From: Rhodoferax sp.
GTDB taxonomy: Bacteria; Pseudomonadota; Gammaproteobacteria; Burkholderiales; Burkholderiaceae_C
Reading direction: 5' to 3'
Length of the DNA: 64,000 bases
NCBI RefSeq assembly: GCF_025354435.1
Contig: NZ_JANXMU010000083.1
Location: forward strand, 1-64,000
A program made the position numbers and the translations under genes. The notes beneath the pieces were generated by a model that searched no databases, had not been told where the DNA came from, and saw only the letters and a list, made by a program, of their open reading frames with translations. This document shows, piece by piece, positions 44,321 to 53,239 of the stretch. Each line of letters begins with the position of its first letter. The stretch's first letter is position 1.

Positions 44321-46953
44321 TTGGCTGCTGAATTCTGCACAAACTCCGCAAATTGTGCTGCGGGCAAGGCCCGACTGAACAGAAAGCCCTGGTAGGCATG
44401 GCAGCCGCACTGGGCCAGAAATTCCTTTTGCTCTAGGGTTTCTACGCCTTCGGCCATCACGCCCAAGCCCAGGTTGTGGGCCAGGGCCACCACGGTGCGG
44501 GCGATGGCGGCATCGCTGGGGTCGGTGAGCACATCGCGCACAAACGACTGGTCGATCTTGAGCTGGTCCAGCGGCAGGCGTTTCAGATACGACAGCGACG
44601 AATAGCCGGTACCAAAGTCGTCCAGCGATAGGCCGATGCCCCGGGCCTGCAAGGCGGTCATCTTGCCCACCATCTCTTCCAGGTTGTCGATCAGCATGCT
44701 CTCGGTCAGCTCCAGCTTGAGGCGCTGCGGGTTTGCGCCGGTGGCGGCCAGCAGGGCCAGCACACCATCGACAAAGTTGGCCTCGCGGAACTGCCGGGCG
44801 CTGACGTTCACGGCCAACATCAGCCCCTCCAGCTGCGGCTGCTGCGCCCAAACCACCAGTTGCTTGCAGGCCGTCTCCAGTACCCAGTGGCCCAGCGGCA
44901 AGATGTGGCCGGTATCCTCGGCCAGCGGAATAAAGCTGGCGGGCGACACCATGCCGCGCACCGGGTGCGGCCAGCGCAGCAGGGCCTCGGCCCCGATCAC
45001 CCGCCCCTCTTCGTCCACCTGGGGCTGGTAGTGCAGCTCGAAGTGCTGTTGGGCAATGGCCAGGCGCAGATCCGCTTCCAGTGCGGCTCGGGCGTTGACC
45101 ACGGCTTGCATGGCGGGATCAAAAAACCGCAAACCATTGCGTCCGGCGGCTTTGGCCTGGTACATGGCCAGGTCGGCCTGCTTGAGCAGTTCGTCCATGG
45201 ACAGGCTCAGCCCGCTGTACAGCGCCACGCCCACGCTGGCAGTGCTGTTGAAGTCAAAGTCGCCCAACTCGTAGGGCTGGTTCAGGGCGGCAACGATTTT
45301 TTCACCCACAGCCCGCACATCGGCAGCCGCCACCGCCAAATTACCGTCCAGGTTCTCCAGCACCACCAAAAACTCGTCCCCCCCCAGGCGGGCCACGGTG
45401 TCGCAGTCGCGGATGCAGCCCGATAGGCGTTTGGCGGCCTGGCGCAGCAGTTGGTCGCCCTGGTCGTGGCCGCGGGTGTCGTTCAGGGTTTTGAAGTTGT
45501 CTAGGTCGATGAACAGCAAAGCCCCGGTGCGCTTGTTGCGCTCGCTGGACGTGAGCGCGCGCTGCAGCCGGTCCATCAGCAGCCGCCGGTTGGGCAGCTC
45601 GGTCAGAGGGTCAAAAAACGCCAGTTGGCGGATCTGGTCTTCGGCGGCCTTGCGCAAGGTGATGTCGGACAGCGTGGCCACAAAGTAGCTGACCTCGCCC
45701 GCCACGTCGTACACCGCGTTGATGTTGACCCACTGCGGAAACACCTCGCCGTTTTTGCGCCGGCTCCAGATCTCGCCCGCCCATTTGCCCGTGCGCCGCA
45801 ATGCCCGCTGGATCGCGGAAAAATACACATCGGTATCACGTTCGGACTTGAGCAGGGACAAGGTCTTACCCAGTGCTTCGGCATCGCTGTAGCCCAGGCT
45901 TTGGGTAAAGGCCCTGTTGACACGCAGGATGCGCTGCTCTGGGTCGGTGACCAGCACGCCCTCCTGGGCCTCAAAGGCCGTGGCGGCAATACTGAGCTCG
46001 GCCTCGGCGCGGTAGCGGGCCGACAGGTCGATGTCCACGCAGAACATTTCTGGTGGACGCCCCGGTGCCTGCACAAACGCGTGGCTGGAGAACACTGGCA
46101 CGCGGCTACCGTCCTTGTGCTGCAGCACCAGTTCGCCCGCAGGAATCGCCTCGCGGGTGGCAAACATGTGTTCCATCGCCTGGCGCACGCCCTCGCGCAT
46201 GGGCGACGGAATGATCAGGTCGCGCAAATTGCGGCCAATGGCCTCCTCGGCGGTAAAGCCGTAGAGGCGCTCGGAGGCCTTGTTCCAGTAACGGGTGGTG
46301 CCGTCGGGCGCATAGGCCTGCACCGACACGCCGGGAATATCCTTGATCAGGGTGCGGAACCGGGACTCAGACTCGCGCAGCGCCATATCCAATGCATCAC
46401 GCCGCTGCCCTTCCTGCAGCACCATAGCCAGCAGCAAAGTGGCGGGTGTAAACACCAGAATCAACGCAGCGGAGATCGACAGCAGTTCATGCCCGGCTAT
46501 CGGCGACAAGGCCAAAAAGCCAATCCGGCACAGCTGCAACACCAGGCCAAACACCAGCAGTGACGGCACATCGGTGCGCACCCGGCCACGCGTCACCGCA
46601 AAACGGTACAGCAAGCCCAAGCCCACGCTGCCCAGTAACACGGCCAGCACCGGCACGATGTGCGGGGAACCCAGCCAGACGTGGTAGCTCCCCACCACCG
46701 CCAACGCCACAACCGAAGGCAACACACCACCAAACAGCCCGAGGATGCCCATCACCACCGAGCCACCATCCACGGCAATGCCAGGCAGAGGCAGGTACGG
46801 TTCGGTCATACCCAGCACGCACACCACACCAAACAGCAGGCCTGTGGCCACTTGGCCCGCCCGGAGCTGGTCGTGCCACAAACGCACATGCAAGCACTGC
46901 ATCACACCCAACACCAACATCCAGGCCACGTCCTGGGCCAGATAAACAACCAT
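44317..46953 (-). CDS. Membrane 5TM-PAS-PAS-GGDEF-EAL protein
   Basis: 878 residues. The N-terminal membrane sensor (about 1-180, five to six helices; GGVLPSVVALAVVGSYHVWLG) resembles the 5TM receptor of LytS/YhcK type. Two PAS domains follow (about 200-320 and 325-435, the second with LRVNRAFTQSLGYSDAEALG). The GGDEF domain keeps its signature at 524-528 and the EAL domain its catalytic E656-A-L, NVSARQF, ELTES, DDFGTGYSS, KIDQSF, EGVET. Both activities are possible; such dual proteins are usually net phosphodiesterases unless GTP regulated. Start 46953 has GGAG nine bases upstream (a TTG at 46968 is the alternative). Monocistronic. Confidence 0.92.
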   Translation of the reverse strand: MVVYLAQDVAWMLVLGVMQCLHVRLWHDQLRAGQVATGLLFGVVCVLGMTEPYLPLPGIAVDGGSVVMGILGLFGGVLPSVVALAVVGSYHVWLGSPHIVPVLAVLLGSVGLGLLYRFAVTRGRVRTDVPSLLVFGLVLQLCRIGFLALSPIAGHELLSISAALILVFTPATLLLAMVLQEGQRRDALDMALRESESRFRTLIKDIPGVSVQAYAPDGTTRYWNKASERLYGFTAEEAIGRNLRDLIIPSPMREGVRQAMEHMFATREAIPAGELVLQHKDGSRVPVFSSHAFVQAPGRPPEMFCVDIDLSARYRAEAELSIAATAFEAQEGVLVTDPEQRILRVNRAFTQSLGYSDAEALGKTLSLLKSERDTDVYFSAIQRALRRTGKWAGEIWSRRKNGEVFPQWVNINAVYDVAGEVSYFVATLSDITLRKAAEDQIRQLAFFDPLTELPNRRLLMDRLQRALTSSERNKRTGALLFIDLDNFKTLNDTRGHDQGDQLLRQAAKRLSGCIRDCDTVARLGGDEFLVVLENLDGNLAVAAADVRAVGEKIVAALNQPYELGDFDFNSTASVGVALYSGLSLSMDELLKQADLAMYQAKAAGRNGLRFFDPAMQAVVNARAALEADLRLAIAQQHFELHYQPQVDEEGRVIGAEALLRWPHPVRGMVSPASFIPLAEDTGHILPLGHWVLETACKQLVVWAQQPQLEGLMLAVNVSARQFREANFVDGVLALLAATGANPQRLKLELTESMLIDNLEEMVGKMTALQARGIGLSLDDFGTGYSSLSYLKRLPLDQLKIDQSFVRDVLTDPSDAAIARTVVALAHNLGLGVMAEGVETLEQKEFLAQCGCHAYQGFLFSRALPAAQFAEFVQNSAAK

Positions 46954-47138
46954 GGATACGCTCTCCAAACCTAAAGCACATGCAGAGATGCCACAGGCGA
47001 TCAGGACAACGCGGCGGCCACCATAAAGGCGCGCAGGAGCGCGCCACTAACGGGCATATTGTTACAAATTAGCCCGCCGTTAGTATGCTTTAAGTGAGCC
47101 TGCTAGAAAATTTAGACAGCGCAACGTCCAGCTGAATT

Positions 47139-47194
47139 GCTATATAAAAAGTAGCTACCAGCGTAGGCAGAACATACGTCAAAAGCCTATTTTT
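47139..47194 (+). repeat. Extragenic repeat, copy 9
   Basis: AAAGTAGCTACCAGCGTAGG then AACATACGTCAAAAGCC and a TATTTTT end. The right half is diverged: the usual GCGCTAGA is replaced. Confidence 0.65.
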
Positions 47195-47210
47195 AGTAAA
47201 AAAAATAGGC
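47185..47210. terminator. Possible bidirectional terminator made from a repeat end
   Basis: GCCTATTTTT and AAAAATAGGC form a 10-bp stem with T-runs in both directions. The left arm is the terminal part of repeat copy 9, so the repeat seems to have contributed half of a terminator. It is about 250 bases beyond the ntrC stop. Confidence 0.5.
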
Positions 47211-47455
47211 CACTTACTGTTCACCAAAGTTGCTACAGCAAGACGCTGGGGCCGGCGATTCCAGGCGGGTGGAGCCCACCAAGCGATGGAAACCCTACCT
47301 ATCCGCTATGCATTGGATTGCTTTTACCGCCCGCCCCATAAGCGCCAGCCGCCCAAAAAGCATAAACCGGCGCAGTTACAGCGCTTCCAAAAGCACCCCA
47401 GAACTGGCTCTGCCAAGTTGCTGGTGCGCCGCCCTCAGCCAGGGGTAAGCCAGAG

Positions 47456-48988
47456 CTATTCCAGCCCCAGCTCCTGGATCTTGCGGGTGATGGTGTTGCG
47501 GCCAATACCGAGCTTTTGCGCGGCCTCAATGCGGCGCCCGCGGGTGTTGTGCAGGGCAGTGAGGATCAGCTTGGATTCGAACCGGCGCGACAGCACGTCC
47601 CACACGTCGTGCCGGTCATTGGCCAGCAGCTCCAACGCCTCGGCCTCCAGACCCAGCTCCCAGCCGGTCTGCGCGCTAGGGGCATCCAGCGGCCGCACCG
47701 GCTCTGTACTGGCGGGTCGGAGGGCAGACTCTGCATCCATATCAGGGCCGATGTCCACATGCACCAGCGGCACGCCGACGATGCGTGTCGCCGTGGTATG
47801 GCCCAGGCTGGACGGCGGTACGGTGACACCCAGCACGTCAGGCGGCAGGTCTTTGGGCTCGATGGTTTGGGCCGGGGCCATCACGGTGAGCCAGTGGCAC
47901 AGATTTTCCAGCTGCCGCACGTTGCCGGGAAACGGAAACAGCGCAACCTGCGCCAGCGCCGCATCCGAGATACGTTTGGGTTCCACGCCAAGCTGTTTGG
48001 CGCTTTGCTGCAAAAAATGCCGGGTCAGCATGGGTACGTCTTCAACTCGCTCGCGCAACGCAGGCAAGCGCAGACGGATGACATTCAGGCGGTGGAACAA
48101 ATCTTCGCGGAACACGCCGTCGCGCACGCGCTGCTCCAGATCTTGGTGGGTGGCGGCGATCACGCGCACCTGGGCCTTGACGGCGTTGTGCCCGCCCACG
48201 CGGTAGAAGTGCCCATCGCTCAGCACCCGCAGCAAGCGGGTTTGCAGGTCAAACGGCATATCGCCAATTTCGTCGAGGAACAGCGTGCCGCCATCGGCCT
48301 GTTCGAAGCGGCCACGGCGCATGGTTTGTGCGCCAGTGAAGGCACCGCGCTCATGGCCAAACAGCTCGGACTCCAGCAAATCTTTTGGAATTGCTGCGGT
48401 ATTGATAGCTACAAATGGCCCATTGGCGCGCGGCGAGTGCTTGTGGAGTGCTCGGGCCACGAGCTCTTTGCCGGAGCCGGATTCGCCGGTGATCATCACC
48501 GTGACGTTGCTCTGGCTGAGGCGGCCGATGGCGCGGAACACGTCCTGCATGGCGGGCGCCTGGCCCAGCATCTCGGGCGCGGCGGCCATGCGCTCTTCGG
48601 CCACTTCTTCGCGCTGGCTTTCTTCCACCGCGCGGCGGATCAACTCCACCGCCTTGGGCAGGTCAAACGGCTTGGGTAGGTACTCGAAAGCGCCGCCCTG
48701 GAAGGCCGACACGGCGCTGTCCAGGTCGGAGAAGGCGGTCATGATGATCACCGGCAGGCCGGGGTGCATGAGCTTGACCTTCTCCAGCAGATCCAGGCCC
48801 GAGCCGCCGGGCATACGGATATCGCTGACCAGGATTTGCGGGCCGTCCTCATCGGTGGCGGATTCCAGCGCGGTCAATACGTCGCGCGGATTGGTAAAGC
48901 TGCGGGTCGGCAGGTCTTCGCGCAGGAGCGCTTTCTCCAGAACAAAGCGGATGGATTGGTCGTCGTCTACTATCCAGATCGGCTTCAT
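47456..48988 (-). CDS. ntrC: Nitrogen regulation response regulator NtrC
   Basis: 510 residues. Receiver domain with phospho-accepting D56 (LVSDIRMPGGSG). Sigma54-interacting AAA+ domain with Walker A GESGSGKE, the GAFTGA loop that contacts sigma54, and FPGNVRQLENL. C-terminal Fis-type helix-turn-helix (RRIEAAQKLGIGRNTITRKI, near the end). Activates sigma54 promoters when nitrogen is limiting. It lies 38 bases after ntrB in the glnA - small protein - ntrB - ntrC order. A 22-nt stretch at 48391-48412 inside the conserved VAINTAAIP codons is identical to part of the deacetylase gene (see findings). Confidence 0.96.
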   Translation of the reverse strand: MKPIWIVDDDQSIRFVLEKALLREDLPTRSFTNPRDVLTALESATDEDGPQILVSDIRMPGGSGLDLLEKVKLMHPGLPVIIMTAFSDLDSAVSAFQGGAFEYLPKPFDLPKAVELIRRAVEESQREEVAEERMAAAPEMLGQAPAMQDVFRAIGRLSQSNVTVMITGESGSGKELVARALHKHSPRANGPFVAINTAAIPKDLLESELFGHERGAFTGAQTMRRGRFEQADGGTLFLDEIGDMPFDLQTRLLRVLSDGHFYRVGGHNAVKAQVRVIAATHQDLEQRVRDGVFREDLFHRLNVIRLRLPALRERVEDVPMLTRHFLQQSAKQLGVEPKRISDAALAQVALFPFPGNVRQLENLCHWLTVMAPAQTIEPKDLPPDVLGVTVPPSSLGHTTATRIVGVPLVHVDIGPDMDAESALRPASTEPVRPLDAPSAQTGWELGLEAEALELLANDRHDVWDVLSRRFESKLILTALHNTRGRRIEAAQKLGIGRNTITRKIQELGLE

Positions 48989-49026
48989 AGTGGGGGGTAC
49001 CTTGGGTCAGGCTGCCTTGGCTTGTA

Positions 49027-50100
49027 TCAAGGCAGCGGTATGAGTAATTTGAAATCCGTGCGGCCCGGAACACTGTCACATTCGATCAAGCCATGGTGTT
49101 GCTGAACGAAGGTTTGTGCCAACGTCAGCCCCAGCCCAGACCCGCCTTCCCTGCCCGACACCAGCGGGTAAAAAATACGGTCCTTGATCGACTCGGGAAC
49201 ACCCGGGCCGTTGTCGATGACATGCAATTCCAGTGCCAATCGGTAGCGCTGCTTGCCAAATGTGACCTGGCGCGCAATTCGGCTGCGGAAAGTGATTTCG
49301 GCATCGCCCTCGGCAATGCGCTCGGCCAGGGCCTGGGTGGCGTTGTGGGCCACGTTGAGCACCGCCTGGATGAGCTGTTCGCGGTCACCACGGAACTCGG
49401 GAATGGACACGTCATATTCGCGCTCAATCTTCAGTCCGCGCGGAAACTCGGCCAGGATGAGGGAGCGCACGCGCTCGCAGATTTCGTGGATGTTCACGTC
49501 GCCCACCACGTGCGGGCGCCGGTGCGGGGCCAGCAGGCGGTCCACCAGGCTTTGCAGCCGGTCGGCCTCGTGGATGATGACCTGGGTGTACTCGATGAGC
49601 TCACGCGACTCGATCTCCATCTCCAGCAGTTGCGCCGCGCCACGGATGCCACCCAGCGGGTTCTTGATCTCGTGGGCCAGGTTGCGGATCAGCTCCTTGT
49701 TGGCCTGGGCCTGGTCGATCAGGCGCTCTTCGCGGTCTTGCTTAGCTTGCTGCTCCTGTGGCAACAGCTCGATGATGATCTCGCCAGGGCGCTCGGTCTG
49801 CGCCAGGATCACGTGTACCGGCACCGGATCGTGGTTCAGGCGCTTGAGCCAGGCATCGTAGCGTAGCGCGGCAAATTCATTGCTGCCCGCGCCTTCCAGC
49901 GCGTTTTGCAGGATGTGCGGCTCGGTGAAGCAGTCGGGGAAGTGCGAGCCTTCGATGATGCGGCGCGAGGTACCCAGCGCGTCTTCCAGGGCCGCGTTGG
50001 CAAACAGCACCGCGCCATCGCTAGCCAGCACTGCCACCAGGGTAGCCAGCAGGTCAAACGCGTGAAAGCGCGTGATGTAGGGGTGGGTGGGGTTGGTCAT
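49027..50100 (-). CDS. ntrB: Nitrogen regulation sensor kinase NtrB
   Basis: 357 residues, cytoplasmic. PAS domain at 1-115 (LVAVLASDGAVLFANAALEDALG), HisKA with phospho-accepting H143 (NLAHEIKNPLGGIRGAAQLL), and HATPase with N-box NVAHNATQAL and G motifs DNGPGVP and GGSGLGL. Phosphorylates NtrC, with its phosphatase state controlled by PII. Its start codon overlaps the stop of the preceding small secreted-protein gene by one base (TGATG), so translation is coupled. Confidence 0.95.
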   Translation of the reverse strand: MTNPTHPYITRFHAFDLLATLVAVLASDGAVLFANAALEDALGTSRRIIEGSHFPDCFTEPHILQNALEGAGSNEFAALRYDAWLKRLNHDPVPVHVILAQTERPGEIIIELLPQEQQAKQDREERLIDQAQANKELIRNLAHEIKNPLGGIRGAAQLLEMEIESRELIEYTQVIIHEADRLQSLVDRLLAPHRRPHVVGDVNIHEICERVRSLILAEFPRGLKIEREYDVSIPEFRGDREQLIQAVLNVAHNATQALAERIAEGDAEITFRSRIARQVTFGKQRYRLALELHVIDNGPGVPESIKDRIFYPLVSGREGGSGLGLTLAQTFVQQHHGLIECDSVPGRTDFKLLIPLP

Positions 50101-50597
50101 CAGGGCAAGTTGCGGGATGGGGGCAGGCGCGACAGCTCGCGCTTCAGGCCTGCGATGTCGCTGTCGTTGCGGGCGATGCTGGCTTTCAGTTCGGCCACGC
50201 GGTCGATGTATTTTTGGTAGTTGCGGGCCTCGCCGCCTTGCTTGTCAGGCTCACCGCCGTTGTATTCCTTGAGCAGATCGGCCTGGCGGGCTTCGGCTTT
50301 TTTCAGCTCGGACTCGAGAATCATTCGGGCATCGGAGTCACGGGCGCGTTGCTCGGCACCGTCGTTGCGCGGGCTGCCGGAAGCCGGGGCGCGTACCGGA
50401 GCGGGCGCAGTACCGGACGGGTTGCTGTGGACGATGGTGACGTTGCCGCCCTCAACCAGCTTGCAGCCCCGGGCCTTGGCATCTTTGGCATCCTTGACGG
50501 CATTGGTGTACTCGTTGCCGCAGCGGTAGACAGCCGTATCCTGCGCCCACACGGTGGCCGATGCACATACCAAAATCAGACCAAAAAAGTGTTTCAT
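50100..50597 (-). CDS. Secreted DUF4124-like protein between glnA and ntrB
   Basis: 165 residues: signal peptide 1-18 (FFGLILVCASATVWA), then VYRCGNEYTNAVKDAKDAKA with two Cys near residues 26 and 45, a Pro/Ala linker, and a C-terminal coiled coil (ESELKKAEARQADLLKEYN, RVAELKASIARNDSDIAGLK). The YRCGNxYT start resembles DUF4124-type periplasmic proteins. This small gene is regularly found between glnA and ntrB in Burkholderiales, but why a periplasmic protein sits there is not known. Coupled to ntrB by a one-base overlap. Confidence 0.85.
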   Translation of the reverse strand: MKHFFGLILVCASATVWAQDTAVYRCGNEYTNAVKDAKDAKARGCKLVEGGNVTIVHSNPSGTAPAPVRAPASGSPRNDGAEQRARDSDARMILESELKKAEARQADLLKEYNGGEPDKQGGEARNYQKYIDRVAELKASIARNDSDIAGLKRELSRLPPSRNLP

Positions 50598-50685
50598 GCG
50601 TAAAAGGTAAAGCCCAGCCGGGCTTGAACTAAGGAGAAGTGCGCAACAGTACTCTGTTTATCGGGAGGCCACGGGCCGTAACGAA

Positions 50686-50711
50686 AAAAGGACGGCTTGC
50701 GCCGTCCTTTT
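50686..50711 (-). terminator. Terminator after glnA
   Basis: AAAAGGACGGC / GCCGTCCTTTT stem of 11 bp, loop of four, with six T on the minus strand. It lies 48 bases beyond the glnA stop and separates glnA from the ntrBC transcript unless read through. Confidence 0.92.
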
Positions 50712-50758
50712 GAGAGCCCGGGTGTCGCAATAAGTTGCGCCTCCGAAGGCCGTCGCTC

Positions 50759-52174
50759 TTAGAGCGAGTAGTACATGTCGAATTCCACCGGGTGGGTGGC
50801 CATGCGCATGCGGGTGACTTCGGTCATTTTCAGCTCGATGTACGCATCAATGTACGCGTCGGTGAACACGCCACCCTTGGTCAAGAACGCACGGTCTCTG
50901 TCCAGACATTCAAGCGCTTGGTCCAGGCTGTGGCAGACGGTAGGGATCAGCTTGTCTTCTTCAGGAGGCAAATGGTACAGATCCTTGGTGGCAGCTTCGC
51001 CAGGATGGATCTTGTTTTCCACGCCGTCCAGACCCGCCATCAACAGGGCTGCGAAGCCGAGGTAAGGGTTCATCAGGGGATCGGGGAAACGTGCTTCCAC
51101 GCGGCGGCCCTTGGGGTTAGCCACGAAAGGAATACGGATCGAGGCCGAACGGTTCTTGGCCGAGTACGCCAACTTCACCGGGGCTTCGTAGCCAGGAACC
51201 AGGCGCTTGTAGCTGTTAGTGCCGGGGTTGGTGATGGCGTTCAGGGCACGTGCGTGCTTGATGATGCCGCCGATGTAGTACAGAGCGTATTCGCTCAAAC
51301 CTGCATAGCTGTCGCCAGCAAACAGGTTTTTGCCGTCTTTCCAGACAGACTGGTGCACATGCATGCCAGAGCCGTTGTCACCCACGATGGGCTTGGGCAT
51401 GAAGGTAGCGGTTTTGCCGTAGGAGTGCGCAACGTTTTGGATCACGTACTTTTGCAGTTGGACCCAATCGGCGCGCTCGATCAGCGTGCTGAACCGTGTG
51501 CCCAGTTCCATTTGGCCAGCGTTTGCCACTTCGTGGTGGTGTACTTCGACCGGGATGCCCAGGGATTCGAGCACCAGGCACATTTCGGAGCGCATGTCCT
51601 GGAAGCTGTCCACGGGTGGAACTGGGAAGTAGCCGCCCTTGACGGAAGGACGGTGGCCGGTATTGCCGTGTTCGTATTCCTTACCGGTGTTCCAAGAGGC
51701 TTCTTCGGAGTCGATCTTGAAGAAGCAACCGGACATGTCGTTGGCCCAACGCACGCTGTCGAAGACGAAGAATTCTGGCTCGGGTCCGAAGTAGGCGGTG
51801 TCGCCCAGGCCAGAGGCCTTCATGTAGGCTTCAGCGCGCTTGGCCAGCGAACGGGGATCGCGCTCGTACGGCTTGCCGTCGGCGGGGTCGATCACGTCGC
51901 AGGTCAGGATCATCGTCGTTTCTTCGAAGAACGGGTCGATGTTGGCGGTGTTGGCATCGGGCATGAGTTGCATGTCCGAAGCTTCAATGCCCTTCCAGCC
52001 GGCGATGGAAGAACCGTCGAACGCATGGCCCGAAATGAACTTGTCTTCGTCGAAATGGGACACCGGCACGGTCACGTGGTGCTCTTTGCCACGGGTATCG
52101 GTGAAGCGGAAGTCAACAAACTTGACTTCGTTCTCTTTCACCATCTTCATCACGTCAGCGACGGTCTTTGCCAT
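50759..52174 (-). CDS. glnA: Type I glutamine synthetase
   Basis: 471 residues, the standard GSI-beta size. Converts glutamate, ammonia and ATP to glutamine. Signatures: [17 protein letters not shown] near the N-terminus, active-site PEPEFFVFD, the [16 protein letters not shown] block, and [20 protein letters not shown]. The adenylylation-site Tyr lies in [10 protein letters not shown], so the enzyme is expected to be controlled by GlnE and PII. Start ATG 52174 ([11 protein letters not shown]) has an AGGAG site. Upstream are a sigma54-type promoter and NtrC-like sites, as expected for nitrogen control. Confidence 0.97.
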   Translation of the reverse strand: MAKTVADVMKMVKENEVKFVDFRFTDTRGKEHHVTVPVSHFDEDKFISGHAFDGSSIAGWKGIEASDMQLMPDANTANIDPFFEETTMILTCDVIDPADGKPYERDPRSLAKRAEAYMKASGLGDTAYFGPEPEFFVFDSVRWANDMSGCFFKIDSEEASWNTGKEYEHGNTGHRPSVKGGYFPVPPVDSFQDMRSEMCLVLESLGIPVEVHHHEVANAGQMELGTRFSTLIERADWVQLQKYVIQNVAHSYGKTATFMPKPIVGDNGSGMHVHQSVWKDGKNLFAGDSYAGLSEYALYYIGGIIKHARALNAITNPGTNSYKRLVPGYEAPVKLAYSAKNRSASIRIPFVANPKGRRVEARFPDPLMNPYLGFAALLMAGLDGVENKIHPGEAATKDLYHLPPEEDKLIPTVCHSLDQALECLDRDRAFLTKGGVFTDAYIDAYIELKMTEVTRMRMATHPVEFDMYYSL

Positions 52175-52235
52175 CAAGAATCTCCTGGTAGGGGTTGGGT
52201 TTAAGTGGGACAACAGATTTCGGCACATCTGCCAA

Positions 52236-52251
52236 TGCAGTTTTTATGCCA
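52236..52251 (-). promoter_or_regulatory. Sigma54 (-24/-12) promoter of glnA
   Basis: On the minus strand TGGCATAAAAACTGCA matches TGGCAC-N5-TTGCA with GG and GC ten bases apart. It lies about 62 bases before the glnA start codon, giving a predicted transcript start near 52226. Confidence 0.75.
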
Positions 52252-52354
52252 CCGCACAGTGCATTCACAATTTGTAACTACGCCCACATTTGTGACTTTG
52301 CGCCCAGGCATTTTGCGCTAGAAAGCCAGGGCAAAGCCTCCGATCAGACGCAAA

Positions 52355-52363
52355 TTGCACCAA
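52355..52363 (-). promoter_or_regulatory. Possible second NtrC half-site
   Basis: TTGCACCAA resembles the conserved half of NtrC sites; its partner half is not clear. About 130 bases upstream of the predicted glnA transcript start. Confidence 0.35.
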
Positions 52364-52381
52364 TTAAGAGCATCCATTGAG

Positions 52382-52398
52382 CGCACCAATATTGTGCG
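52382..52398 (-). promoter_or_regulatory. NtrC-type binding site upstream of glnA
   Basis: CGCACCAATATTGTGCG is a 17-nt palindrome with one mismatch and closely matches enterobacterial NtrC sites (GCACnATATTGGTGC type). It is about 150 bases upstream of the sigma54 start, a usual enhancer position, and abuts the stop codon of the CinA-like gene. Confidence 0.65.
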
Positions 52399-52399
52399 A

Positions 52400-53239
52400 C
52401 TAACTTCGCACCAGTTCGGGGCCAAGCCGGGCATCGAAACCGTGCAGTCCCGCCAGTAGCGCCGGGTAAGCATGCGCCACCAGCTCCGGCGTGCCCTTTA
52501 CGCCCAGTTCGATATGGCGGCCGTATTCAGGGTGGTCCACGCTGGGCAGGCTAAATACCTTGACCCCTTCAAACTGGCGCTCCAGCGCCTCCATCAGGGG
52601 GGTCAATGTAGCCTCCATGCTGCCAAACACGATCACTGACTTCTCGGCCCAGGCCGCTTTTTGGAACCACGGGCTGTAGTGCTGGTCCAGCACCCACTCC
52701 ACCATCGGCCAGGCCATCACCGGAAAGCCGGGCACAAAATGCACGCGGCCCATGCTGAAGCCAGGGATTTTGTTGTACGGATTGGGAATGATCTGAGCGC
52801 CCTGCGCAAACATGCCCATGTTCAGACGGTGGATGTTGTCCGGGTGGGTGGGCTCGTAGGGCAAGCCCTGGTCACGGGCAGTGTCCTGCATGCGCTCGCG
52901 GATCAGGGCTTCGGCCTGCGGGTGCAGCGCCAGCGGCAGGCCCAGGGCCTTGGCGGCGCACTGGCGGGTGTGGTCGTCGGGCGTAGCACCGATGCCGCCG
53001 GTGGAAAACACCACATCACCCGAGGCAAACGCCCGTTGTAAGGTGCTGGTAATACGCGCAGGGTCGTCGCCCACGTAGTCGGCGTAGCTGAGCTGCAGAC
53101 CGCGTGCGGCCAGCAGTTCGATCACCTTGGGCAGGTGTTTGTCAGAGCGTTTGCCAGACAAAATTTCATCGCCCACGATGACCAGCCCAAAGGTGGGCGC
53201 AGATTCAAGGGGGCGGAAGGTAGGAAGATCCAGCGTCAT
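52400..53239 (-). CDS. CinA-like molybdopterin-binding-domain protein
   Basis: 279 residues. The N-terminal MoaB/MogA-like domain of CinA (about 12-180): LVIVGDEILSGKRSDKH, then VVFSTGGIGATPDDHTRQ and the IPGFSMGRVHFVPGFPVMA segment. The C-terminal CinA nicotinamide-nucleotide amidase domain is absent, so this is the short 'competence/damage-inducible CinA N-terminal' type, linked to nucleotide pyrophosphatase activity in relatives. Its start lies 35 bases inside the preceding EI24 gene. Last gene of a five-gene leftward operon beginning at 56924. Confidence 0.9.
   Translation of the reverse strand: MTLDLPTFRPLESAPTFGLVIVGDEILSGKRSDKHLPKVIELLAARGLQLSYADYVGDDPARITSTLQRAFASGDVVFSTGGIGATPDDHTRQCAAKALGLPLALHPQAEALIRERMQDTARDQGLPYEPTHPDNIHRLNMGMFAQGAQIIPNPYNKIPGFSMGRVHFVPGFPVMAWPMVEWVLDQHYSPWFQKAAWAEKSVIVFGSMEATLTPLMEALERQFEGVKVFSLPSVDHPEYGRHIELGVKGTPELVAHAYPALLAGLHGFDARLGPELVRS

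Larger units (their letters stand above)
46954..47455. other. Intergenic region downstream of ntrC
   Basis: About 500 bases. It contains the promoter of the GGDEF-EAL gene at the left, repeat copy 9 (47139-47194), a hairpin with T/A arms (47185-47210) and then 245 bases (47211-47455) in which I see no convincing gene or RNA. A rightward frame starting at 47286 runs antisense into ntrC and is not believed. Confidence 0.55.

Noticed and set aside
47286..48206. Rightward open frame starting METLPIRYALDCF
   Set aside because: It runs antisense into ntrC, and the intergenic part is basic and low-complexity with no ribosome site.
48391..48412. Possible full repeat copy inside ntrC
   Set aside because: Only the terminal part of the repeat neighbourhood matches; the characteristic TAGCG...CGCTA core is missing. 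It is kept as a sequence-identity finding, not as a repeat feature.
50735..52204. Open frame of 489 codons on the plus strand
   Set aside because: Exactly antisense to glnA; the protein is His/Val/Gly-rich without any recognised motif.
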